Source: Auriscalpium vulgare (taxonomy: Eukaryota; Basidiomycota; Agaricomycetes; Russulales; Auriscalpiaceae). From it: a DNA stretch of 64,000 nucleotides. The position numbers and the translations under genes were made by a program. Positions 37,213-49,125 of this stretch are shown piece after piece. The first letter of the stretch is position 1. Each line of letters starts with the position of its first letter. Below the pieces are notes generated by a model, which saw only the letters and a list, made by a program, of their open reading frames with translations, was not told the origin of the DNA and did not search any database. The DNA is taken from the NCBI GenBank assembly GCA_019915015.1, contig JAHBBC010000019.1:310001-374000 (forward strand). The letters are read 5' to 3'.

Positions 37213-37829
37213 CCATATTTGGAATCAGTTCTTTCGAGCAGAAAAATATGCCGTCGGAGTCCGAAGTAAAGTACAGTTTACGGTTTCACCCGGGCACACA
37301 CCCGAGTTTTTCCGGTCGACAGTTTTACTCTTATATCTTCGTGGAAACGAGTTGGATTTGCGATTGCTTTGTACCATTGGGAAGGTACGAGGAACAGCTT
37401 TCGAATGGTGGTTGTTTCATGAAATTTGAATGAGCAGATCGTGAGGAGTTAGTTTATGATGTTCAGGCTGTTATCTTCATGTTTCTTAAATACTAAAAAG
37501 ATCGCTTGCTGTTTTAATCGTTGAATTTATTGTGATGACATTGTGAACATATCAACAATAGTTGCAAGATTGTGCATTCCTTGTCACTTAATCTCTTGCT
37601 TTCATGATATTTGGATGAGCACACTGTGAGGTGTTGCTTTATGAAATTGAGACTATGCTTTTGAATTAAGAATTCAGTATTGTCACCTCTGCTCTTTGCG
37701 GGGCTGACAATATAAATTAAAAATTGAGACTCTGGTGCAATATATATCGAAACTGGGGCCAGGTGTAGTCCGGTTTGAATTTGATTGAACAGCGAGCATA
37801 GATAGTCAATATAAATCTAGGAAGGCGCT
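37213..37829. other. AT-rich gene-free stretch
   Basis: No coding sequence seen after the MFS break. A partial direct repeat occurs at 37430-37660: words such as gaatgagcagatcgtgaggagtt and ggatgagcacactgtgaggtgtt, about 180 bp apart. Confidence 0.45.
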
Positions 37830-39062
37830 GAGACTGAACATTTCAGTGGCATATGAATCAAACGTTGACGCTTGTTGTATAATATAAATCCAAACAGGGG
37901 CTGAAGGGTGATCTGAAACAAATATTCAACCTTGCGGTGTGATATAAATTGAGATAAATTCAAACAGAGGCTGAATGCATTTTGGTATAACCTAGCTTGA
38001 AAATCCAGCAATGTGGTATGATATAACGCAAAATAGGAGCTGGGTGCATTTTGGTGATATGGATTAAGAATCCAGCCTGGTGGTGTGATATAGATTAAAA
38101 CAGGGGCTGAGTGCATTCTGGTGTGGCATGATGTGAATTTATACAAGGCTGAGTGCATTTTTTTGTGATCTCAATTGAAATTTCATCCAAGTGGTGTGAT
38201 GCAGACTTCAACAGGGCTGAGTGCATTTCCGTGTGAGCTGAATTAAAAATCCACCCTGGTCATCTGATGTGAATTTAAACAGGGCTGAGTGCATTTCAGT
38301 GTGATCTAAATGAAATATTCAGCCCGGTGGTGTGATATGAATTAAAAACAGGGGCTGAGTGCATTCTGGTTTGGTGTGATATAAATATCAAGAGGGCTGA
38401 GTGCATTGGTTGTGCTTCGAATTACATATTCAGCCCGGTGGCATGATGTGAATTTAAAAGGGGCTGAGTGCATTTTGATGTGATCTGAACTGAAAATCCA
38501 CCCTACTCGTCTGATATGAATATCAACATCGCTGAGTGCATTTTGTTGTGCTTTGAATTAAATATTCTGCCCAAACAACATGGCTGAGTGCATTTTGGTA
38601 TGATCTGAATTAAAAATGCACCCTGGTCGTCTGATATGAATATCAACATGGCTGAGTGCATTTTGTTGTTCTTTGAATTAAATATCCAGCCCGGTGGCAT
38701 AATGTGAATTAAAACAGGGGCTGAGTGCATTTTGGTGTGATCTGAATTACAAATCCAGCCAGGTGGTTTGATGTGAATTTAAACGGGGTTGAGTGCATTT
38801 TGTTGCGCTTTGTATTAAGTATTCATCCCAGTGGGATGGTGTGAATTAAAACAGGGGCCGAGTGCTTTTTGGTGTGATCTGAATCAAAAATCCACCCTGG
38901 TCGTCTGATATGAATATCAACATGGTTGAGTGCATTTTGGTATGATCTGAATTAAAAATCCACCCTGGTCGTCTGATATGAATATCAACATGGCTGAGTG
39001 CATTTTGTTGTGCTTTGAATAAAATATTCTGCCCGGTGGCATGATGTGAATGAAAACAGGGT
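37830..39062. repeat. Minisatellite, about 68-bp unit
   Basis: About 17 degenerate copies of a composite unit. One half reads like aaacaggggctgagtgcatttt and the other like ggtgtgatctgaattaaaaatcc followed by agcccggtgg. Spacing of gctgagtgcatt is mostly 67-69 bp, with some shorter units of about 41 and 52 bp. Reading frames in it are artefacts of the repeat. Confidence 0.9.
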
Positions 39063-39137
39063 CTTTTGAACACCTGGCGTGGAAGGAGCATGCCAGACCA
39101 GAAAGACGCAGCCAATATTAGTTGTTACTTATTAGAT

Positions 39138-40606
39138 CACTGCGTCGAACGCTCAAAAACAATATACTTTGCAGTCAGGAAAAAGACCTACAGTTCACTG
39201 CCCTGATTTGCACTTCCTGTGAGCTCTGAGCAAGAACTCCCAACAAAGGTGCTCACAGGTCGGCCTGCATCAACTTCCCACTTCCAACAAGGGTGCTCAC
39301 AGGCCGGCCTGTATCAACCTCTGCCGACGAAGAAGGCCCGAGGAAGAAAGACCGCAGGGAAGGGCCGCAGGGCGGCCTGAGCTCCGCATCAAACTCTGAC
39401 AACAAGGGTACAAGGAAGAAAAGCCGCAGGGTCAGATACAAGGCAAAAATCAAACACATATTTCGTAGACACCAAAGCATGCACAACAAACTTCAATCCC
39501 CCCATCTCAATGCCATCCTCAACTCTGTATTGGTCTGCTTGCACTGTATTGAGGCTGAAGCATAGAAAGCCTCTGACATTCTCAAAGACACAGTGATTGG
39601 GCCTGAGAAAGTCAACCCATGAGAGTAAATTAAGGATCAGGCTACTGCGTCTAACGCTCAAAAACAATATACTTTGCAGTCAGGAAAGAGACCTACAATT
39701 CACTGCCCTGATTTGCACTGCCTGTGAGCTCTGAGCAAGAACTCCCAACAAAGGTGCTCACAGGTCGGCCTGCATCAACTTCTCACTTCCAACAAGGGTG
39801 CTCACAGGCCGGCCTGTATCAACCTCTGCCGACAAAGAAGGCCCGAGGAAGAAAGACTGCAGGGAAAGGCCGCAGGGCGGCCTGAGCTCCGCATCAAACT
39901 CTGACAACAAAGGTACAAGGAAGAAAAGCCGCAGGGTCAGATACAAGGCAAAAATCAAACACATACTTCGTAGACACCAAAGCATGCACAACAAACTTCA
40001 ATCCCCCCATCTCAATGCCATCCTCAACTCTGTATTGGTCTGCTTGCACTGTATTGAGGCTGAAGCACAGAAAGCCTCTGACATTATCAAAGACACAGTG
40101 ATTGGGCCTGAGAAAGTCAACTCATGAGAGTAAATACTTTGCAGTCAGGAAAGAGACCTACAGTTCACTGCCCTGATTTGCACTGCCTGTGAGCTCTGAG
40201 CAAGAACTCCCAACAAAGGTGCTCACAGGTTGGCCTGCATCAACTTCTCACTTCCAACAAGGGTGCTCACAGGCCGGCCTGTATCAACCTCTGCCGACAA
40301 AGAAGGCCCGAGGAAGAAAGACTGCAGGGAAAGGCCGCAGGGCGGCCTGAGCTCCGCATCAAACTCTGACAACAAAGGTACAAGGAAGAAAAGCCGCAGG
40401 GTCAGATACAAGGCAAAAATCAAACACATACTTCGTAGACACCGAAGCATGCACAACAAACTTCAATCCCCCCATCTCAATGCCGTCCTCAACTCTGTAT
40501 TGGTCTGCTTGCACTGTATTGAGGCTGAAGCATAGAAAGCCTCTGACATTATCAAAGACACAGTGATTGGGCCTGAGAAAGTCAAACCATGAGAGTAAAT
40601 TAAGCA
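39138..40606. repeat. Three tandem copies of a 0.5 kb unit
   Basis: Copies start near 39138, 39643 and 40129; offsets are 505 and 465 bp, the third lacking about 40 bp at its left end. Each begins near acaatatactttgcagtcagg and contains an internal duplicate (ggtgctcacaggycggcctg, 50 bp apart). Each copy has a 90-residue plus-strand frame (TGRPVSTSADKEGPRKKD...) and a 78-residue minus-strand frame, both conserved. Copies are nearly identical, so the array is recent or homogenised. Coding potential is unproven. Confidence 0.9.
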
Positions 40607-41301
40607 TCAGGTTACTCTTTACATCATTTGCCTTCTGGAACATATTGAGTCGAGAGAGAGGTTGACTGAGATGTAGACACTGCTTGATATGAGTTTAAAC
40701 AGGGCTGACCTGCAGGGCGTTATACACAATATTCTGCAGGAGATATATGGACATGCTTGACTTAAATAAATAAACACTTTGTTGCACAGGCTGCATCAGA
40801 AGGATACACACACAAAATTCCGCAAGAGATATATACACAAGCTTAGACTTGGAATAATGCACACTTTGTTGCACAAACTCGCGATAAAGGAGCAGCATAC
40901 ATTATTTGTCACCCCATCTAACTTTCAAAAAACTTTTTTTGCATACAGACCGGTATTTTCCTAAGCAGCTGGACTTAATGTGAAAGTCACAACTCGGACC
41001 GAGTCAAATACAAATTGTATGTTGAGATTGATCTGCAGAATATAGATGGACTTACGCGGACTCGGATGTTTGTCATTGCACCAACTAGCTTTTGTGTGTG
41101 AACAATCACCTACAATACATACACAAACAGATACATACGGTTGGAATATAAATTTGTTGTGAAATGTTAAATAGTCTTCATATTTCATAAACCCAACTAA
41201 CTTATTTTCTGTTTATCTTTTGACTCTAGCGAGAGGTCAATAAACTAGAGTCGCTGGCAAGAACCCGACGATATCATTATTATTTTATTACTTTGATTAT
41301 T
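40607..41301. other. AT-rich stretch with short direct repeat
   Basis: Two diverged direct copies (about 65 bp) at about 40726-40793 and 40804-40876 share agatatat...cactttgttgcac. No gene seen. Confidence 0.5.
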
Positions 41302-42340
41302 TTATACTAGTTCGTCGTAACTATCGACTTGTTCTTGCAGCCGGCGGATGTGTTCCTCCAATTTCGTTATTTCAAGGGATTTTTCCTTGCATGCGATGAC
41401 TTTTTGTGCGTATAATTTCTTGATGACCTGTACCAGATTTTATATGATGTAAACTGAAAGATTTATTACGTACCTCTATCCTTGTAATCATATTAATCGT
41501 CAAAGTTATTCTTTTGTCTATTTCTTCGTTCATTCTTTTGTGTATAAATTCCGCGTCTTTCTTCAGCATCGACAGGTTGACTTTCACTTCTGGCGTTGAA
41601 TCGTAACCACGTCGTTATTTATTGTGTTTCATCACACACCTTCACTACTGTTGATTGGTGCCTCCCTACTGCCATCCGTGTATTCGATGGTTGCAATCTC
41701 TTCTGAATGTATATCCTGAAATCGTCTTAGTACAAGATATTCAATGTTTCATCTCATGGTCTTACCGTCTTTGGTTTTGCATCATTCGACATATTTAATT
41801 CACTTATTTTTCGTGATATGGCGTGTGGTGAGAGATATTGATGGTTGTGGAATAACATTATGATGGCGCCTAGTTCTGGTTCTGTCGGTATTCCCGTGAG
41901 CTGAACCAATAGAGCGTTTTTTTTGCCAACAATTGCCTGTCGTTTATTTTAACGCGATGCTTATTTATAAAAGTGAGGAACGTACTATTAAAGACATTAG
42001 GTCTCGAATTGAATCGTTGTTTATTTGCGAAGGGTCATGTTGATACTTTCTTATTAGCTGTTTCAGTTGTTTTTGACGTGTATTGATGTCTTTTTTCAGT
42101 TTTTCTGTCTTTGTTTCGGATTTCATAGATTCTTTGTACGTCGACAACATGTTACGTAGCCAAGCGGGGAAAGCGACCGTTGACCCCCTGAGTTGGTGTT
42201 TCAGATGCCGACGTTGTTTGTACATGCTTGCTCAATACCCCTGTTTCGGTTGGTGATACTGTCGCGTGTTCAATCTTTACCATGATGCCTGAACCTCGCG
42301 GTACGGATCTCAAGCGTCCGTAGTGTTGGAAACTTATCAT
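41302..42340 (-). CDS. Small coiled-coil protein, possible partial member of the Trp-Trp family
   Basis: Not recognised. Exons on the minus strand encode TVAFPAWLRNMLSTYKESM, a Lys/Glu-rich helix (KTEKLKKDINTRQKQLKQLI), LTGIPTEPELGAIIMLFHNH, a short acidic exon (DIHSEEIATIEYTDGS), VKVNLSMLKKDAEFIHKRMN and a terminal coil (AQKVIACKEKSLEITKLEEH, then IRRLQEQVDSYDELV, stop at 41302). The C-terminal layout (acidic linker then coiled coil) matches its neighbours, but I see no Trp-Trp motif. The start is unresolved: 42340, 42283 or 42225 (MYKQRRHLKHQLRGS). Confidence 0.5.
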
Positions 42341-42385
42341 TTTAGCAAGATGCTGTTATCGTTAGTTTAAAGTCCAAAGGAAAGA

Positions 42386-42773
42386 ATGAAGGTATCGTGG
42401 CCCTGTTCAATTCACTATATATCTGGTGCCTTAATGGTTTTGATTCGTGTAGCTGTTGATTTGTCTTTGTTGGAAGCGGCGGACTGGAATAATTTGGATC
42501 CTGGTGAGATGCATGGTAAGAATTTGTACGTCTCATATCAATTATTTCGTTTTTCTTATGTTATGGGGTAGATCGCGACACTGATGTTGATGGTATGTAC
42601 GTGATTCTTTCGTATCAACTAAATTGTTAATTCATGTTTAAAAGTTCTTCGTGGGTGTTTCATTTTCTAAAACGGATACTGTTATTCATGATATCTTTGT
42701 CTGTTTAGTGAAACGTATGGAAGACCCGGAATACTGGAAACGGCATACCGGCGCTGTAAAGAAAACAACCTAG
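42386..42773 (+). CDS. Very small protein, function unknown
   Basis: Three short exons joined in phase 1. The first ends ...LLEAADWNNLDPGEMH, then DRDTDVD and VKRMEDPEYWKRHTGAVKKT, stop at 42773. The start could be 42386 or 42434 (MVLIRVAVDLSLLEAADW). It is divergent from the coiled-coil gene at 41302-42340 with under 50 bp between candidate starts. Low support, as it rests only on consistent splice signals. Confidence 0.35.
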
Positions 42774-42830
42774 TTACTACATGTCAATGTCTTATTGTGT
42801 ATAATGTCCTTTTGTTACTATTCGTCATTA

Positions 42831-43860
42831 TTAGTTGGAAATTAATTGTTTAAGATGTTGTAAGTATTTCAATGTGTGAAGAAGGTCTTGATGAAGTTCC
42901 CCCATTTCCAGTACAATGTCTTCACTGAAGTTGCGATCTAACCATGTTAATTTTAGTTTATTGCCTTGGTTTGTTCTTATTTATGGATCTACCTTTGGTC
43001 TCAGTTTTGTCCGCGTCATATTGTATGTGGTTTGCTTGCATTTCTGAGTCATCATTCTTTATTTGATTATCTGCATAAACATTCATTCTGTCATGTTTAA
43101 TAAATCGATCGTTTACTTACCTTCCAGCGCTTTTGTTTTAAGTTCTTTTACAGATCCATCTATTTGTTTATTAGGTTTCTTTTGAATTTGTTGATATTTA
43201 TTCAACGCTTACTTTTTGATGTACATTGCATAGGTCTTATTGCAGATTCATCTGTACGCTCATAAGTCCCTCATATGAATATTTTGATTTAAGGAGTAGC
43301 TTCTGTACCGCCGCTGGATACTGAGTGGTAGAATTAATGCGATAAAATTGAAGATGAAACATAAATGCTTACTGTATATCGCTTCTTCCGTATCTTCGAT
43401 TAAGATTACTTCATTATCTACATTGACCGTATATCGGTATGAATATTGTTGTAGAACATATTGTTTACTTACGTTTCTCATTCCACCACATATTTTCTCC
43501 CTTATAACTTGAGCATCGTATATCGACTTCAATGGGAATATCTGCCAGTCTTGTGATATCGAACTGCTCAAACACGCTTTTTCCTGCTAGAGCAATTGTT
43601 GATATATATCGGATGCTTTTGGCAATGTATGGAGGGAGAATAAATTCGCTTTGATTTGTATAATCTGGAATATCATTGTATGCGTCTAACTATTTTTGGT
43701 GTTAGTTTTTCTCCTTGGTTTTTAATGACGAAAACTATACTATTTCTGCAACGACTCGTTTGATATCCGATGTTTTCAATTTGTTCTTTTGAGACCTGAA
43801 TGCCTTTATAACACATGCAATGCGTGTTTCTCTTGCGATAATATGAGCTGGTACGGGCAT
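42831..43860 (-). CDS. Trp-Trp/coiled-coil family protein, member 1
   Basis: Unrecognised family. Start at 43860 (MPVPAHIIARETRIACVIKA); a longer start at 43953 is possible. An N-terminal helical region (KLKTSDIKRVVAEI, then FILPPYIAKSIRYISTIALA, VFEQFDITRLADIPIEVDIR) ends at the motif SSYKGENMWWNEK. A linker follows (NVDNEVILIEDTEEAI), then a basic stretch (QKKPNKQIDGSVKELKTK) and a C-terminal coil (VLEMGELHQDLLHTLKYLQH), stop at 42831. At least five introns. It is divergent from member 2, whose ATG lies 150 bp away, so both probably share a promoter. Confidence 0.6.
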
Positions 43861-44012
43861 GATGGTGGCGAGGATCAAGTCACATTTCCCGGGCAAGGCT
43901 CTAAAGGGGCCAACAAGGCGCAGATCGTACGATCGCTTACAAATCCATGTCACGTTCTTTGAGAAGTCGGAGCGTGATAGGGGCTATCAAACCTCGACTT
44001 CTTCTCCGCAAC

Positions 44013-44948
44013 ATGTCATCAGTTGACCTGAATCAACTTCAATGTCGACTTTACGTCGCTGCGTTGTCCTTATCACGTATGGGCCGGGACGAGCAGTGTG
44101 ATGGGTTGCGTCGATTATTGACAGAAGCGGTAAAGTTTGTTTTCGGTTTTGCTATTTCGCTACTAATAGTACATGCTTTAGTTTAATGCAAGACTGGCAA
44201 CGCGGGAAGATGATCATAGTATACCTCCGTACATGGACAAAGTTTTTCGTATTATCGCGGATGCCTATCGCGCGCGGGACGGCGACAATATTTCCTTGAC
44301 CGTATCCGATTTTCTTTCCGATGCTCCTCCTCGATATAAAGAAGTAGACTTGGGTGAAGATCGGTGGTGGGAACAAGGTGTTTCTTAATGTTTCTATGTG
44401 GTTGCTTTGTTTAACATTTCTCAGTGCCTCTCAAAATACATCGTGTATTTACCGACCAGGAGGGAAGGCGACAACGTGTCAAAATCACGTTACCTCTTGC
44501 TTCGTCGTCTAATGTTGTTCCTCCGCCTACAATGCAAATAGGTATATTTTATATTTCAGGACTTGCACGTTCACTATTCACATGTAATGTGTTCTTGCTT
44601 AGATGATGTTGAAAGGAGGCTCGCGGATTGTCACCAATTGCTGAACGAACTGAAGTCAAACATGAAGTCTGTCGAGGATGAAGTATGGCGGAATGATCGT
44701 CGGTCTCTGGTACGTATAATCAATACAATAGCGCGTTTTTTTTCACTTAAACAATTCCAGAAACTGATATCTGCGAGTGATGCGCTCAACGAAGAGTTCA
44801 ATTACCTGACTGAAGTTTACAAGGTTCGAGTTATTAAGACAGTCCTACTCGTATTCTGACATTACCGTCCTTGGTGCAATAGGGTCTCCGAATAGATTGG
44901 TTGAAGATGCAACACTCTCTGAAAAAGCATAGGAATTGTGATTTCTAA
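44013..44948 (+). CDS. Trp-Trp/coiled-coil family protein, member 2
   Basis: Cleanest member of the family. Six exons: MSSVDLNQLQCRLYVAALSL...LLTEA; then FNARLATREDDHSIPPYMDK, VFRIIADAYRARDGDN and the motif KEVDLGEDRWWEQ; then VPLKIHRVFTDQEGRRQRVK; then a coil DVERRLADCHQLLNELKSNM; then KLISASDALNEEFNYLTEVY; then LRIDWLKMQHSLKKHRNCDF, stop at 44948. Splice phases agree throughout. About 270 residues with no signal peptide or membrane segment. The N-terminal helices resemble those of member 3 (ETRIVFAATAIS versus QCRLYVAALSLS). Function unknown; the terminal coil suggests dimerisation. Confidence 0.7.
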
Positions 44949-45435
44949 CGCATTCTTTATTAGCGCAGGTTGTACTTGATCTCATACGTGGTTTCTGTGT
45001 ACACTGTACAGCGTTGAATTGATAAATAATTTAAACACAATACCACATTATAGTGGTCATGTACCATGATCGAAATTGAGTCTGATGAACAGAATAATTC
45101 TTCGTATTCTATTCGGACTATTATAATGTATTTGGTTTAGTCGTTCCTGGCAAATTTATTATTCACCGATACTTCATTTGATAAAAGTTACTCAATTTTT
45201 TACTTATAGTGTTACGCTGTCTGCAGTGCTGTAGCACTGAGTGATTCTTTTTTAGTTCACATGAACATGCATTAATAGAATGCATGTGGATTGGTCGTCC
45301 GTATGAACCTTATGATTTAATTTATATTCCGATGTTCGAAACTGTTTGGATTGGTCGTCCGTGTGGACTTTATGATTTAATTTATATTCAGATGTCGAAA
45401 CTATTAAGGTTACGATTTAATAACGTTGGCCTTCC
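44949..45435. other. AT-rich intergenic with 60-bp tandem duplication
   Basis: ggattggtcgtccgtatgaa and the following 40 bases (from about 45290) are repeated with changes from about 45350. No gene. Confidence 0.6.
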
Positions 45436-46943
45436 CTATTTGCCGTAGTGCAAGGTTTGGGATAACATGTGTGAAGGGTGGGGCGATGTATTGACGAACA
45501 ATCTAATACATGACCATCCTGGTGAAGAAATTGGATCACTTTTGAATCTCTGTATTCTATTTATTAGTAGGTGCATGGATTGTATATGTAGATGCTCACT
45601 TTGTTTTTTACTTGCGTTGGATATATTATCTTGATCGATTTTATGTTTAGCAGGTTTAACATTCGTCTTCATAACTTGAAGTTTGTTTGATAATGTCGTG
45701 CTCAATGCTTCTAGCTTCTTTATGTTATTCATTCGTGTATTCAATGCGTCCTCATCTCGCTCGCATGTCATGCATAGATGCTATGTTTAAACAAGGTGTG
45801 GTTGTTGAGTACTTTAAATGCAGTAGATGGCATGTCTAACCTCCACGGTATTTTTCAAGGTCTGTACTGCTTTTACCACTTTGAAGAACGACGGCGTGTT
45901 CGTTTTTTCGACGAATTCAATCGTTTGTTCCATTTGCGTCAAATCCGCGATTGCGATGTCAGTGAGATTGTTTTTTATTTGATCTGCCAATTGTTAATAA
46001 TGTGATTATTTATCAGTATTGTGTCAACTTACATATTTCAGTAGGTATGTCTGAAATGTCTGCTGGCGATCTCAGATTTTAATATTGCTCGTCGTTATCA
46101 TGCGGTAGCGTACCGTTCAATATACGTCCACTGCTTGTAGCACAAGTCTGATCTCCATCGGGTTTATTGCTTGATTCATCTGTTACACATCTTGTCGATA
46201 TTTGTTCTGTCGTCATTTATTATGTACTCACTTGGTTCATTTGACGATTGGTATTGTACGTCTGTTGGAAATACGTGAGTATGTATGACTTATGTTCTTT
46301 GTCTTCGCACCTTGAGTATGAGCAATAAATTTGTCTGTCGAATCATTTGACGTTCTCCTCTTGTTTTCTTCGTCATTCGTCTTCGGTGTTACAAGCTGCT
46401 TGGCTGCTTTTAATGTCATTCATTCAATCTTTAATCTCTAAGAATATTCGTCAAAATAAATGTATTTACCGATGTTATCCCACCATATGTCTTCTCCTAG
46501 ATTCCCACTGAAGGTGACGTCACTCCTTCGTTTGGATGTTAGTTTTTTTAGCAGCGTGACTTTGTCTTTTCTCTTTATGTAGCCCTCTATGATAGCTTCT
46601 TGGTATTCGGTTTTCTGAATATTATATGTTTCTGCTCTCAACAATGTTCGACCAAATTGGCGCTGTGATAGAGGTGAACATGATTGGCATTTGCGACGTA
46701 TTGTTTATGACAGTTACCGTTTCATGTAAAAGTTTATCCCACATATCTTTAGTTACTTTATCTGCTGGTAAGGTTGATATGGCGGTCGCGGCAAACACAA
46801 TTCGTGTTTCTAATCTTTGAATGTCGAAACCTATACTTGTCTATGGTTCGTTGGTTACAGATATAGGCAAACATTAGATACGAGAATATTCCCACCTCGC
46901 AGGATTCTGAGTTGCGATTGAAATCAGGGATATTGCTTGACAT
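45436..46943 (-). CDS. Trp-Trp/coiled-coil family protein, member 3
   Basis: Start at 46943 (MSSNIPDFNRNSESCEVGIF). Exon 2 is LETRIVFAATAISTLPADKV and KDMWDKLLHET; exon 3 is KTEYQEAIIEGYIKRKDKVT, a Lys/Arg patch and the motif SGNLGEDIWWDNI. Linker exons include TLKAAKQLVTPKTNDEENKR and TTEQISTRCVTDESSNKPDG. The C-terminal part has IADLTQMEQTIEFVEKTNTP and a coil (NNIKKLEALSTTLSNKLQVM). Exons 1-3 join in consistent phase. Later splices and the true stop (45436 or just upstream) are less certain. Confidence 0.6.
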
Positions 46944-47263
46944 GGTGGATTGCTCGTGACGGTCAGAATGAAAGAGATGTCAGCACGTTCGCTTATCCGC
47001 TCCATGTCATCATAGGGGCGTTGAGGCCCAGTCACGTGTTTGCGAGTTAGAAGTGTGATGAGTATAGTACACCCCGTGTGATCAAATCGCGGAGAAACGG
47101 GATATATTATAGAACGAGTTCCTGTCATAGGCTAATTGTTTGGCTACGCGTTTTTATTTATTCATAGGAGTATCCGTTGCATTGACGAATTGTTTATTCC
47201 TGTATTCAACAAAAGTATTTGTCAATGAATGTGCATATTAATCGCTGACTATTTTACCTTTAT

Positions 47264-48936
47264 TTAGGGCTTTCCCTTGTCGCTGGCAATTGCGGTGCCA
47301 TTCTCTGTCCGATCAGAGGGCTGCTTGTGTGGATCCATGCGACGTCGTTTATTGAAAAAGTCCTTTGGTTCAATGAAAGTGTTGGGATCCAATTGGGACC
47401 GCAACGTCGCAATATGTTCTTCAAGGAGAGAGATACGGTGCAATGACGCCTCGTACAATGCACGTCGACGGTTGAGCAGTGCTAAGAGGTTCTATGCCGA
47501 GTGCATAATATAACACGATGTATTATTTGAAATACACATACCTTTAAACGTGCATTGAGTTCTTTTATATACTTGTTGAGTCCGTTTGCCCTCCAGTCGA
47601 AGGCCGTCTTGCCGATGATAAAGTCCCCCTGCATGAAATAAATTTCATCTTTGAGGTCATTCGTCAAAATCATGTCTCCCTTCACTACATATCGCATTAT
47701 TAGATGCATTTGCCTTACGAATTAAATGAGTTTACGGGTTCGTGGTGCCATGTTAACCGGTGTGACTTGAACTGTGATGAATAGCGTACTGTGGGTTACA
47801 CATAAAATTATTTATAATCGGGAAGCGTACCTTTTCTTGCATGAGGCCGCTGTATCCTTTTGTCGGGAACAATTGTCTTTGTTTTTTTGCGATCATTTTG
47901 TTGATTTTCCGGCCCTGTATCACGAATAAATTATCATGCACGATTTGTATAATCGCGTGTTACGTTTAATAATCTCTGTAGGCGCTATCACATTCCTCGT
48001 TAATATATTTCCGGTGAGCATATAAATATGTTCACCGTTGTTTATTTCTTCCCTCTCCGTTTCTGTGTATCGTGTCATTTACCATGTATTAATAAATTAT
48101 ACACCAACTCACTTCGCTTCTGCGCGCGTTTGACTAGTTCCTCGAACTCAGAGGGCACCCCTTTGATGTCGTAGAATTGTTTCACGGCCGTCATTAAAGG
48201 GGACAAATTATTCGTGTCTGTTAAACATTCAGAACACGTGATGCGCGTTCCGTGTTGAAGCTTATACCTTTTGCTTCATCTCCTTTGTTATTTTCATTAA
48301 CATCTTCGTTGCTGCTGGTGTCCGAGTCTATAATGATAAATTGATCCAATGTGAGTGATAGATTATTCAAACTTAAAGTAATACCGTCTTATTCTAACTC
48401 ACCTTCTGCATAGTCGGTATCTTCATCGTCATCGACGCCGTCGTCGACAACCTCCTCGGCTTCATGCATAGCTGAATAATTGCATGCTGTCCATGAAACG
48501 TAGATTGAAGCTTACCTATGTTTAACCACCATTGGTTCGCACCCAAATCCTTGATGTCAATTTGAACGGGATCCGAAAAGAATTGGCATAATTCGTTGAT
48601 AACTTTCTTGCCGTCGCATGTATTTCGTAATTTGTACGCGTTGCGGCACCATGGTCCAATCGGCATCTTTACTCCGCCTGCTTGAATGAAGTTGAAGTAC
48701 TCGCGATAAAATTCTCTCTGAAATAAAATGTAGATGTGAAGATACAATAAAATAACTCGTACCATTTCCCTGAAGATCATCTTCAAGACATACTTATTCG
48801 ATGCAGCGCTCTTATCCTTTTGAAGCATCTTTACTGTCTCGTACAAACGGGCATGCAAGCGTTCAACTTCCTGTCGCTGATGTATTGCGTACTGTTCTTT
48901 TATCGTTTCAATGTTCTTCGTTGGGTAACCCTTCAT
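47264..48936 (-). CDS. Trp-Trp/coiled-coil family protein, member 4
   Basis: Start at 48936 (MKGYPTKNIETIKEQYAIHQ). N-terminal helices (VERLHARLYETVKMLQKDKS, REFYREYFNFIQAGGVKMPI) end at the motif DIKDLGANQWWLNIG. The acidic linker (MHEAEEVVDDGVDDDEDTDY) is followed by TAVKQFYDIKGVPSEFEELV, a basic exon (NQQNDRKKTKTIVPDKRIQR), VQVTPVNMAPRTL, KGDMILTNDLKDEIYFMQGD, IIGKTAFDWRANGLNKYIKE, a coil (YEASLHRISLLEEHIATLRS) and a basic tail; stop at 47264. About nine introns. Its second half is closely paralogous to the gene at 49458-50281. Confidence 0.65.
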
Positions 48937-49125
48937 TGTGCCGTGTGGGAAATAGTGTACCGAGTGATAGGTCTGGTTCGTCGATTGATGAAGTAGAGTG
49001 AAAGAATTGATGTGCGAAATATAGGGGTAGCTTCAGCTACTCGGCAGTTGGTGGTAAGGGGTTAAGCCACGAGTACCCCTATACGCATCGGTCGGGACGT
49101 TGTTTGGTTTGTCCCGTGACCAGGT
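48937..49125 (-). promoter_or_regulatory. Promoter region of member 4, duplicated upstream of member 5
   Basis: Shares blocks with 50282-50475: gatgaagtagagtgaaagaattgatg versus gatggagtagagtgattgaatcgatg, then cttcagctact, agttggtggtaag and tgtcccgtgaccag. No TATA box was assigned. Confidence 0.6.

Noticed and set aside
37830..39115. CRISPR-like array
   Set aside because: Units are contiguous degenerate minisatellite copies without unique spacers, in a eukaryotic sequence.
47264..47744. Separate small genes starting at MAPRT in members 4, 5 and 6
   Set aside because: In members 4 and 5 the preceding exon joins in phase through QVTP(V/I)(N/S)M, so MAPRT is an internal segment of one longer gene.
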